A stretch of DNA of 11,478 nucleotides from DALYLB01 sp046154695. GTDB lineage: Bacteria; Acidobacteriota; Blastocatellia; RBC074. Position numbers and translations under genes: made by a program. The DNA is taken from assembly GCA_046154695.1 (NCBI GenBank), contig JBJXFI010000454.1, forward strand, positions 1 through 11,478, written 5' to 3'. Shown in pieces: positions 1-11,478 of the stretch (position 1 is the stretch's first letter; each line of letters begins with the position of its first letter). The notes beneath the pieces were generated by a model. That model made no database searches, was not told the DNA's origin, and worked only from the letters and a program-made list of their open reading frames with translations.

Positions 1-127
1 CTGGCTACGGGATGGCGGCTTGGGTTTTGGCTTTGTAGGCTTCACACCCCAAAGTATGGAACATCAACGCCGCTCATCCCAGTGATTTCAGGCCTTTTTC
101 ACCGACCACAAAATCCGTTAGCATCAG

Positions 128-168
128 CAATTCTCAATTCTCAATTCTCAATTCTCAATTCTCAATTC

Positions 169-174
<6 letters not shown>
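128..174. repeat. heptanucleotide tandem repeat (CAATTCT)n
   Basis: The unit CAATTCT is repeated six times without a mismatch from 128, followed by a partial CAATT, giving 47 bp. It is AT-rich in an otherwise GC-rich window. The right end contains the amidase stop codon (TGA on the minus strand, 169-171) and part of its last Asn codon. Because the stop lies in the unit nearest the gene, gain or loss of units further left would not change the protein. The 127 bp to its left hold no supported gene: one plus-strand frame stays open but has no start codon or recognisable product. Confidence 0.95.
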
Positions 175-1938
<1,764 letters not shown>

Positions 1939-1953
1939 GAGCCTCCTGGGAAA

Positions 1954-2020
1954 TGTTTGGAGTTCCGCCTTCAGGCGGTCGGACGTCCGCCAATGACCGG
2001 CCGCCTGAAGGCGGAACTAC
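1954..2020. repeat. hyphenated palindromic repeat, copy 1 (REP-like)
   Basis: Two perfect 18-nt inverted arms, AGTTCCGCCTTCAGGCGG at 1961-1978 and its reverse complement at 2001-2018, are separated by 22 nt. The loop adds 3 more pairs plus one G-T wobble, so the transcript could form a stem of about 22 pairs. Each arm can also fold alone (CCGCC, 4-nt loop, GGCGG). The first 25 bp (1954-1978) are identical to 11378-11402, where a decayed second copy lies. It sits in the divergent gap between the amidase and FKBP-fusion genes, only 6 nt upstream of the amidase ribosome-binding site. Neither end has a U-run, so it does not look like a standard terminator. Confidence 0.9.
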
Positions 2021-2129
2021 GAACGAGGGATCGTGTCCCTGTTGAAGATCGCTGTACAAGAACCTGCAGGATTCGGTATTGTCTCCGATTCAATCACACC
2101 TCGAAGTCTCGTGCCAATGGCATGAGCGT

Positions 2130-2135
2130 AAGGAG
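2130..2135 (+). promoter_or_regulatory. ribosome-binding site fixing a TTG start
   Basis: AAGGAG lies 6 nt upstream of TTG at 2142-2144. The frame can be opened further upstream (TTG at 2079), but that start has no such site and would put 21 non-hydrophobic residues before the signal peptide. The site therefore decides for the start at 2142. Confidence 0.75.
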
Positions 2136-2141
2136 TTCAAT

Positions 2142-2978
2142 TTGCACAAACGAGTTCTGGGATGCGTTCTGCTGGCTTCGCTCGCCGTGACCGGCGCTTT
2201 CGCACAGGCAAAGGCGCGCCGCGGGGTTCCCGCAAGAGCCGGCGCCGCGGGCGTCGAGGCCGAATTGAAGCGACTTGAGCGCCAATGGTTCGATGGCGCC
2301 GTCAGGAGCGACGCCGAGGCGCTCAATCGAATCTTCGCCGCCGATTTCACGGCGATCAACATCGACGGCAGCTTTCTCGACAAGGCGGGGATGATCGCCA
2401 TGTTGAGGTCCGGCCGCGTTCTGCTCGACGAAATTCGCACTGATGAGTTCAAACTGCGCCTCTATGGGACGACGGCCGTCGTCACCGGCCGCGCCACCTA
2501 CATCCGAAACGGACAACCGCTCGGAGCGTCCAGCCACACCGAGGTCTGGACCCGGCGCCCCGGCCCCGGCGGAACTCCCCGGTGGCAGGTCGTTTCATGG
2601 GTCTCCATTCCCCTCAAATCATCGGTATTGGGAGCAAAATCAGTGACAACGGAATCCGGATTGAAATACGAAGACATCGTCGTTGGAACGGGCGAGAGCC
2701 CGAAACATGGCCAGGAAGTGACCGTTCATTACACCGGCACCCTCGACGACGGCACCAAATTCGACAGCTCGCTCGATCGCAACCAGCCCTTCAAATTCCC
2801 GATCGGCCTCGGCCGCGTCATCAAGGGCTGGGACGAAGGCGTCATGTCGATGAAGGTCGGCGGCAAGCGCAAGCTCGTCATCCCCCCGCAGCTCGGCTAT
2901 GGCGCCCGCGGCGCCGGCGGCGTCATCCCGCCCAACGCCACGCTCGTCTTCGAGGTCGAACTGCTCGGAATTCAATGA
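2142..2978 (+). CDS. secreted DUF4440-FKBP fusion peptidyl-prolyl isomerase
   Basis: A 278-residue two-domain protein. Residues 1-21 are a Sec-type signal peptide with likely cleavage AFA|Q, so the product should be periplasmic or exported. Residues about 37-158 look like an NTF2-like DUF4440/SnoaL-type domain (LERQWFDGAVRSDAEAL near the start, HTEVWTRR and WQVVSWVSIPL near the end). Residues about 169-278 are a complete FKBP domain, which isomerises Xaa-Pro peptide bonds. Active-site positions known from human FKBP12 are all present: Tyr197, Phe207-Asp208, Val226-Ile227, Trp230, Tyr253 and Phe270. The start is TTG with a well-spaced AAGGAG. The stop is 23 nt from that of the convergent TPR gene, with no clear terminator hairpin between them. 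The isomerase call is firm. The role of the N-terminal domain is unknown; it may bind a ligand or mediate dimerisation. Confidence 0.9.
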   Translation: MHKRVLGCVLLASLAVTGAFAQAKARRGVPARAGAAGVEAELKRLERQWFDGAVRSDAEALNRIFAADFTAINIDGSFLDKAGMIAMLRSGRVLLDEIRTDEFKLRLYGTTAVVTGRATYIRNGQPLGASSHTEVWTRRPGPGGTPRWQVVSWVSIPLKSSVLGAKSVTTESGLKYEDIVVGTGESPKHGQEVTVHYTGTLDDGTKFDSSLDRNQPFKFPIGLGRVIKGWDEGVMSMKVGGKRKLVIPPQLGYGARGAGGVIPPNATLVFEVELLGIQ

Positions 2979-3001
2979 GTCGCGGCACTCCACAGGCTGC
3001 C

Positions 3002-5401
3002 TCATTTCTTCAGCGCCGCCAGTTCCTGCCTTGCCTGTCCCGCCTCCGTAAACTCACTTCCGCCGAGCTGCAGGGCCTTTTCATAGGCCGCGCGGGCCTT
3101 CTGGGTTTCGCCGCGGTCGCGGAGCGCCCGCGCGATGTGGAGGTGATAGCCGGCCTTGCCGGGGTTGCGGCTGATCGCCTTGTGGAACTGCTCGATGGAG
3201 ACGTCGAACTGCCGTTTCTTGTAATAGGCGTAACCGAGCGTGTCGTAGAAGCTCGCCTCGGGAGAGACGTTGATCGCGTTGCGGGCGTGATCGGTGGCCT
3301 TGTCGAGATTGCCGATTCCCTTGTCGGCATAGAGCCATGCGAGGTTGTTCATGCAGATGGCGGCGCCCATCGAGCGCTTGTCATAGCTCAGCATCTGTTC
3401 GTAGTTGCGCGCGGCCTCGTCGATGTTTCCGCGGCCCTCTTCAAGAATGCCGATGAAGAGATGGGCCATGGCGATCTGCTGGACGTTGTCGGGGCGAAGC
3501 CGGATCAGGTCGTTCAACTGCCGGATGGCCTCGCCGGTCTTCTGCTGCGAGGATTGATAGAAATCGCTCAGGGCGAAATAGGCGTTGAGGTAGTTCGGAT
3601 CGGTCTCGATGATCTGCCGCAGGGTCTTTTCGGCGCTCGCGGCGTCGCCGGCGGCGATGTGGACGCGCGATTTGAGCTCGAGAAGCTGCAGCCGCCGCGG
3701 CTGCGCGGCGAGAAGCTGGTCGAGCTTGAGCAGGGCCGGCCGCCAGTTTCGCTGGCGCAAATGGACGTTGATCAGCGTGGTCACGCCCGAGATGTTGCTC
3801 GGAGCGAGATCGACGGCCCGCTCGGCCTCGGCCTGCGCGCGCGGCAGATCGCCCTGGAGCAGGCCGATGGCGGCCAGATTGATGTGGGGTTCGGCGCTCC
3901 GCTTGTCGATCTCGATCGCCCGGCCGAGATCCGCCTTCGCCCCGTCGAAGGCGCGCAACTGAATGCGCGCCACGGCGCGGGAGATAAACGCCTTGCTCTC
4001 CCATTCCGGCAGCGTGTCGACGGGAATGCGCGCGGCCTGCAGCGCGGTCTGGTTCGATTTGAGCTGAGCGATGTTTTCGATGATCTGCGTCGCGGTCTTC
4101 TCGGCGTCGGCGGCCTTGTTCTCGTGAAGCTGAATGCGAACCTGCATGAGCATGCCCATGGGATTTCGCGGATAGAAGCTCAGCAGCCGGTTGACGTATA
4201 AACGCGCCTGTGTCGGGTCGTTGTTGGCCAGATGCGCGTCGGCGGCGTAATAGAGGGCCGAGGGCATGGCCGGCTCCATCCGCAGCACCTGATCGAGGTC
4301 GCCGACAGCCTCGCGGTATTGCCCGTTGAGCGTGTTCATTCGGCCGCGCATCAGCAGCGCGTCCGTGTCCTGCGCGTTCTGTTTGAGCGCCGCCTCGATG
4401 TTCCGGGTCGCGCCCGTCAGGTCGCCGAGCTCGACCAGCAGCTCCGCCAGCCGGGAATAACCGCGGACGTACTTCGGATCGTCCCTGAGAAGCTGCTGAT
4501 ATTCGGAGGCGGCCTGATAGACGCGGCCGGTTCGCGCGTGCAGGTCGATGATCTGCGCCCGTCCGCCCGTCTTGTCCGGGTCGAGGTCCGCGAGAAGCTT
4601 CGTGAACGTCTCGGCCTCTTCGTAGCGCTGCCCCGATTCGTAATACCGGCGCAGCGCGACCAGCGCCAGTTTGTCCCGGGGATCGCTCCGATGCGCGGCC
4701 AGCAATTGCCGCTCGGCCTCTTCGCCGCGCTTTGCGGCGAAGAGAAAATCGCCGTACGAGAGCCGGACATTGACCGCGGTCGGGTTTTTTTCGACCAGCC
4801 GCTTGAAGATCGATTCGGCCTCGTCGGTAAAGCGCGGCGCCGAGGCCGGATCGGCCTTGGAGCGCCGGTCCAGATATCCGATCAGCGCGATCTGCGTCTC
4901 GATGCGGCCGGGGTCGAGCGCCGCGGCCTCGTCGAATCCCGCTCGGGCCTCCTCCCATTGCTTCCGCGCCGCCTGAACCTGCGCCAGCAGCACGCGCCCC
5001 TCGATGTTGTCCGGGCTCTTTCGCAGCACCTCGCCGGCCAGCCGCTCGGCCTCCCTGACGCTCTCGTCGTTGTCGTACTGCGCCAGCAGGCTCCCGACGC
5101 GGACGCGCGCCTCCAGATTGTCGGCGTCCAGGCGCATCGTCTCGTAATAGGCCTCGGCGGCCTCCTGCACATAGCCCAGCGAGAGCGCAGCCTCGCCCAG
5201 TCCGAACTGCGCGGAGGCGAGCCGCCTGTCGATCTGCAGCGCGCCGCGAAACTCGATGCGCGCCTCGGCAAAGCGTTTCTGTTTGAGATATTCCCGGCCC
5301 TTTGCAATGTGCGCCAGCTTCTCCTTCTCGGGGTTGCCGCACGCGGACAGCAGGAAGACGGCCGGCAGAAGGACGGAAAACAGCCTGTTGAAAGAAGTCA
5401 T
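3002..5401 (-). CDS. TPR-repeat lipoprotein
   Basis: A 799-residue protein made almost entirely of tetratricopeptide repeats, a scaffold for protein-protein contacts rather than catalysis. The N-terminus is a lipoprotein signal (hydrophobic 7-20, lipobox LSAC with Cys21 followed by Gly), so it should be lipid-anchored. TPR-like helical pairs run from about 30 to 795; clear ones are near 41-60, 148-165, 258-275, 362-378, 483-500, 588-604 and 733-780, and NNLAWLYADKG (685-695) and DTLGYAYYKK (720-729) are typical of the C-terminal repeats. Overall form resembles the long TPR lipoproteins of exopolysaccharide/PEP-CTERM loci (PrsT type), but no such genes are nearby, so I do not use that name. 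The chosen ATG (5399-5401) begins the signal sequence; an ATG two codons earlier (5405-5407) is equally possible, and neither has a strong Shine-Dalgarno. The frame is open upstream to 5545, but that part lies in the repeat element. It is co-oriented with PSD1-DUF1501, 162 nt downstream of DUF1501. Confidence 0.85.
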   Translation of the reverse strand: MTSFNRLFSVLLPAVFLLSACGNPEKEKLAHIAKGREYLKQKRFAEARIEFRGALQIDRRLASAQFGLGEAALSLGYVQEAAEAYYETMRLDADNLEARVRVGSLLAQYDNDESVREAERLAGEVLRKSPDNIEGRVLLAQVQAARKQWEEARAGFDEAAALDPGRIETQIALIGYLDRRSKADPASAPRFTDEAESIFKRLVEKNPTAVNVRLSYGDFLFAAKRGEEAERQLLAAHRSDPRDKLALVALRRYYESGQRYEEAETFTKLLADLDPDKTGGRAQIIDLHARTGRVYQAASEYQQLLRDDPKYVRGYSRLAELLVELGDLTGATRNIEAALKQNAQDTDALLMRGRMNTLNGQYREAVGDLDQVLRMEPAMPSALYYAADAHLANNDPTQARLYVNRLLSFYPRNPMGMLMQVRIQLHENKAADAEKTATQIIENIAQLKSNQTALQAARIPVDTLPEWESKAFISRAVARIQLRAFDGAKADLGRAIEIDKRSAEPHINLAAIGLLQGDLPRAQAEAERAVDLAPSNISGVTTLINVHLRQRNWRPALLKLDQLLAAQPRRLQLLELKSRVHIAAGDAASAEKTLRQIIETDPNYLNAYFALSDFYQSSQQKTGEAIRQLNDLIRLRPDNVQQIAMAHLFIGILEEGRGNIDEAARNYEQMLSYDKRSMGAAICMNNLAWLYADKGIGNLDKATDHARNAINVSPEASFYDTLGYAYYKKRQFDVSIEQFHKAISRNPGKAGYHLHIARALRDRGETQKARAAYEKALQLGGSEFTEAGQARQELAALKK

Positions 5402-5435
5402 TTCCATTGGGTGCGGAAAAACGGTTGTCGGTGTC

Positions 5436-5566
5436 AGAGGGTGTTTTGAAATTGGATTTTTTAGCCTGCGAAGCAGGCGACAGCATAAAGCCTGGGGCGT
5501 AATCCACAGGACCGCGCCCGCCACCCGGTTCGCGGGTTGAGGCAAAAGAATTTCAAAACACCATCA
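5436..5566. repeat. small element with terminal inverted repeats (MITE/REP-like)
   Basis: Perfect 14-bp inverted ends GGTGTTTTGAAATT (5440-5453) and AATTTCAAAACACC (5549-5562) enclose about 95 bp. Inside are a 6-bp hairpin GCCTGC-GAA-GCAGGC (5464-5478), an imperfect CCTGGGG/CCACAGG pairing (about 5491-5510) and ACCCG/CGGGT (5523-5537). The left edge AGAGGGTGTTTTGAAATT (5436-5453) recurs with 2 mismatches in 18 at 11453-11470. The right end, read on the minus strand, matches 11453-11478 at 22 of 26 positions. The element fills the gap between the DUF1501 stop, which its right edge touches, and the TPR gene start. It encodes no protein. A T-run precedes rather than follows the 6-bp hairpin on the plus strand, so I do not call a terminator. 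TCAG occurs just outside both edges (5434-5437 and 5564-5567), but not at symmetrical distances, so a target duplication is not established. Confidence 0.75.
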
Positions 5567-7006
5567 GGCCAGAATCTCCTTCACCAATACCCCCTGCACA
5601 TCGGTCAGCCGGAAATCGCGGCCGGCGTATCGATAGGTCAGGCGCTCGTGGTCGAATCCGAGCAGGTGAAGGAGCGTCGCGTGCAGGTCGTGCACGTGAA
5701 CGGGGTTCTCGACGGCGGCGAAGCCGAACTCGTCGGTCGCGCCGTGCACAAATCCCTTTCGCACGCCGCCGCCCGCCAGCCACATCGTGAACCCGTGATT
5801 GTTATGATCGCGCCCCCAATCGGCCTTGTTCGTGCCGCCCGAGGCCCCGGTCAGTTCGACGACAGGCGTCCGGCCGAACTCGCCACCCCAGATCACGAGC
5901 GTGTCTTCGAGCATTCCCCGCTGCTTGAGATCCGCCAGCAGCGCGGCGATCGCCTGATCGGTCGCCTGCGCGAGATGTTTGTGCCCCGTCGAAAGATATT
6001 CGTGGCTGTCCCAGGGCTGATCCTTGCCCTGCCAGACCTGCACGAATCGCACGCCGCGCTCCAGCAGCCGGCGCGCCATCAGCAATTCCCGCCCATAGAG
6101 CGTCTCGCCGTACAGCCTGCGAATCGATTCGGGCTCGCGGCTCACGTCGAAGGCGTCGGTCGCCTCCATCTGCATGCGGTAGGCCAGCTCGTACGATTGA
6201 ATCTGCGCCTCGATGACCGAATCCTCCCGGCGCGCGCGCTGGTAGCGGGCGTTGAGCGATGCGAGCAGGTCGAGCTGCCTGCGCTGCTGCGCGCGCGAGC
6301 TGTGAACGCTGTCGATATGCTCGATCAGGCGCTCGATCTCCGTCTCTTTGGTGTCGATGTATGTTCCCTGATAGACCGAGGGCAGAAACCCGGAAGTCCA
6401 GTTCTGGGTGCCGCTGACCGGATAACCGAAGGGGCAGAGGACGACGAAGCCGGGCAGATTCTGATTCTCGGTTCCGAGGCCGTAGGTCAGCCAGGACCCG
6501 AGGCTCGGGCGAATCTGCCGCAGGTCGCCGCAGTTCATCATCAGCAGCGAAGGCTCGTGATTCGGCAGGTCGGTGAACATCGATCGGATCACGCAGAGCT
6601 CATCCACGTGGCGCGCGACGTTCGGATAGAGTTCGCTGACCTCGATGTCGCTATGCCCGTGCTTCCGGAATTTCCACGGCGATCCGAACCCGACGCCGGT
6701 CTTGCGCTCCGTCTTCAGGTGGATCGGCAGTTGCTTGCCGTCATATTTGTCGAGCATCGGCTTTGGGTCGAACGTGTCGACCTGCGACGGCCCGCCGTTC
6801 ATAAACAGATGGATGACGCGCTTCACCTTTGGCGCGAAATGCGGTGGCTTCGGCGACAGCGGATTTGCTCCGCTCCTCTCCTCCGCGCGCATGGGCGCGT
6901 CCGCGAGAGCCGCGAGGGCGAGACTGCCCATTCCCATGCCGCAGGCGCGCAGCAGTTCGCGGCGCGTCAGAAATCGATCCGCGAGATCGGGTTGCTGATA
7001 GCTCAT
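5564..7006 (-). CDS. DUF1501 protein, Tat-exported, partner of PSD1
   Basis: A 480-residue DUF1501 protein, a family of unknown reaction related in fold to alkaline phosphatases and sulfatases. A Tat signal is visible (LTRRELLR at 13-20, then a Gly/Ala/Leu-rich stretch to about 36), so it is probably folded in the cytoplasm and exported. Family landmarks occur in order: HLFMNGGPSQVDTFDPKP (66-83), NHEPS (149-153), WDSHEYLSTGHKHLAQ (332-347), WGGEFGRTP (373-381), DHNNHG (400-405) and HVHDLHATLLHLLG (437-450). The many conserved His and Asp residues are candidate metal ligands by analogy only. The start at 7004-7006 has GGAGGA 6 nt upstream and directly begins the Tat signal. A longer frame reaching 7519 only reads through the 3' part of PSD1 in the wrong frame. 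The gene begins 20 nt after the PSD1 stop, so the two are very likely one operon. Confidence 0.93.
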   Translation of the reverse strand: MSYQQPDLADRFLTRRELLRACGMGMGSLALAALADAPMRAEERSGANPLSPKPPHFAPKVKRVIHLFMNGGPSQVDTFDPKPMLDKYDGKQLPIHLKTERKTGVGFGSPWKFRKHGHSDIEVSELYPNVARHVDELCVIRSMFTDLPNHEPSLLMMNCGDLRQIRPSLGSWLTYGLGTENQNLPGFVVLCPFGYPVSGTQNWTSGFLPSVYQGTYIDTKETEIERLIEHIDSVHSSRAQQRRQLDLLASLNARYQRARREDSVIEAQIQSYELAYRMQMEATDAFDVSREPESIRRLYGETLYGRELLMARRLLERGVRFVQVWQGKDQPWDSHEYLSTGHKHLAQATDQAIAALLADLKQRGMLEDTLVIWGGEFGRTPVVELTGASGGTNKADWGRDHNNHGFTMWLAGGGVRKGFVHGATDEFGFAAVENPVHVHDLHATLLHLLGFDHERLTYRYAGRDFRLTDVQGVLVKEILA

Positions 7007-7012
7007 CGTATT

Positions 7013-7018
7013 TCCTCC
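7013..7018 (-). promoter_or_regulatory. ribosome-binding site of the DUF1501 gene
   Basis: GGAGGA on the minus strand, 6 nt before the ATG at 7006. It lies within the 20-nt gap after the PSD1 stop and excludes the longer upstream frame. Its surroundings (GTTCGGAGGAAAT) are nearly the same as those of the PSD1 site (GTTCGGAGGAGAT). Confidence 0.8.
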
Positions 7019-7026
7019 GAACGAGG

Positions 7027-10374
<3,348 letters not shown>

Positions 10375-10382
10375 AAAGGATC

Positions 10383-10388
10383 TCCTCC
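10383..10388 (-). promoter_or_regulatory. ribosome-binding site of the PSD1 gene
   Basis: GGAGGA on the minus strand, 8 nt before the ATG at 10374. It decides for this start over an in-frame ATG 18 codons upstream, which would put a charged, non-signal stretch first. Confidence 0.8.
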
Positions 10389-10399
10389 GAACATTTCCC

Positions 10400-10428
10400 A
10401 TTCTCTTCGAGTTGTTCGCACACGGCAA
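10400..10428 (-). promoter_or_regulatory. possible sigma-70-type promoter of PSD1-DUF1501
   Basis: On the minus strand, TTGCCG (10423-10428) and GAGAAT (10400-10405) are separated by 17 nt. Each matches 4 of 6 bases of the -35 and -10 consensus. A start about 7 nt further on would leave a leader of roughly 20 nt containing the GGAGGA site. It is the best placed candidate in the 97-bp divergent gap, but two 4/6 boxes can arise by chance. Confidence 0.35.
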
Positions 10429-10458
10429 GAGTCGCTACACCAATGCGCCTCGGATCGC

Positions 10459-10464
10459 TATAAT
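10459..10464 (+). promoter_or_regulatory. -10 box TATAAT of aguB, probably leaderless
   Basis: A perfect TATAAT ends 7 nt before the aguB ATG (10472-10474). Transcription usually begins 6-8 nt after a -10 box, so the RNA would start at or next to the ATG. In agreement, no Shine-Dalgarno precedes this gene, although other genes here have strong ones. No good -35 is seen: the best, GCTACA at 10434-10439, matches only 3 of 6 with 19-nt spacing. Confidence 0.5.
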
Positions 10465-10471
10465 CCCCCGC

Positions 10472-11371
<900 letters not shown>

Positions 11372-11377
11372 AAAACG

Positions 11378-11436
11378 TGTTTGGAGTTCCGCCTTCAGGC
11401 GGGCAGTGTCCGGCCAAAGGGCAGCCGCCTGAAGGC
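11378..11436. repeat. hyphenated palindromic repeat, copy 2 (decayed)
   Basis: Positions 11378-11402 are identical over 25 bp to 1954-1978, including the flank TGTTTGG, so the two copies lie in the same orientation. The left arm is the full 18 nt (11385-11402). The right arm CCGCCTGAAGGC (11425-11436) pairs over 12 nt and then diverges. The loop is again exactly 22 nt but its sequence is only about half conserved. It begins 6 nt after the aguB stop. No U-run follows, so terminator function is doubtful. Confidence 0.85.
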
Positions 11437-11452
11437 CAAGGGCATTAAGTTT

Positions 11453-11478
11453 AGAGGGTGTATTGAAGTTCTTTTGCC
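11453..11478. repeat. second copy of the 5436-5566 element end (cut by window edge)
   Basis: The last 26 bases match the right end of the 5436-5566 element read on the minus strand at 22 of 26 positions, and its left edge at 16 of 18. Both edges of that element share this end sequence, so the window probably stops inside another copy. Its other end would lie beyond position 11478. Confidence 0.7.

Noticed and set aside
2582..4201. 539-codon plus-strand frame across the FKBP 3' end and TPR gene
   Set aside because: It is an out-of-frame reading of the FKBP domain followed by antisense of the TPR gene.
5457..5478. Rho-independent terminator from the GCCTGC/GCAGGC hairpin and T-run
   Set aside because: The T-run precedes the hairpin on the plus strand and appears as an A-run after it on the minus strand, so the order is wrong for either direction.

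Overview
The window is GC-rich and about 93% coding. It carries six complete protein genes and, between them, several kinds of short repeat. I see no rRNA, tRNA, CRISPR array, transposase, phage gene or recognisable defence system. The gene content suggests an environmental bacterium with large catabolic gene sets: a Tat-exported amidase, a PSD1/DUF1553 cytochrome-type protein paired with DUF1501, a secreted FKBP isomerase, and hyphenated palindromes between genes. Acidobacteriota is my first guess, with Planctomycetota or Verrucomicrobiota as alternatives. This is inference from gene families, not from a marker gene.

Layout, left to right. Positions 1-127 hold no gene I can support. A 7-bp tandem repeat (128-174) runs into the stop codon of a minus-strand amidase (169-1938). 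A long palindrome (1954-2020) sits in the divergent gap between the amidase and a plus-strand gene for a DUF4440-FKBP fusion (2142-2978), which starts with TTG. That gene converges, with a 23-nt gap, on a minus-strand TPR lipoprotein gene (3002-5401). Upstream of the TPR gene is a small element with terminal inverted repeats (about 5436-5566). Then come two tightly spaced minus-strand genes, DUF1501 (5564-7006) and PSD1 (7027-10374), transcribed PSD1 then DUF1501. A 97-bp divergent gap separates PSD1 from a plus-strand aguB-type N-carbamoylputrescine amidase (10472-11371). After aguB the window ends in second copies of both interspersed repeat families (11378-11436 and 11453-11478).

How the genes fit together. 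PSD1 and DUF1501 are an obvious pair: 20 nt apart, with near-identical ribosome-binding regions, and both exported (PSD1 by a Sec-like signal, DUF1501 by a Tat-like signal). The pair is widespread and its biochemical role is poorly defined. The TPR lipoprotein follows in the same orientation but is separated by the 162-nt gap holding the repeat element, so co-transcription is only possible. The amidase and AguB both hydrolyse C-N bonds but belong to unrelated folds and are not in one operon. AguB would normally act in the cytoplasm in agmatine-to-putrescine conversion; its usual partner agmatine deiminase is not in the window.

I did not find a convincing new multi-gene system. The observations most worth following are the two interspersed repeat families, the probable leaderless promoter of aguB, the DUF4440-FKBP fusion, and the extra domain inside PSD1. 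The very long open frames opposite PSD1, DUF1501, the amidase and the TPR gene are shadows caused by high GC and were left out.
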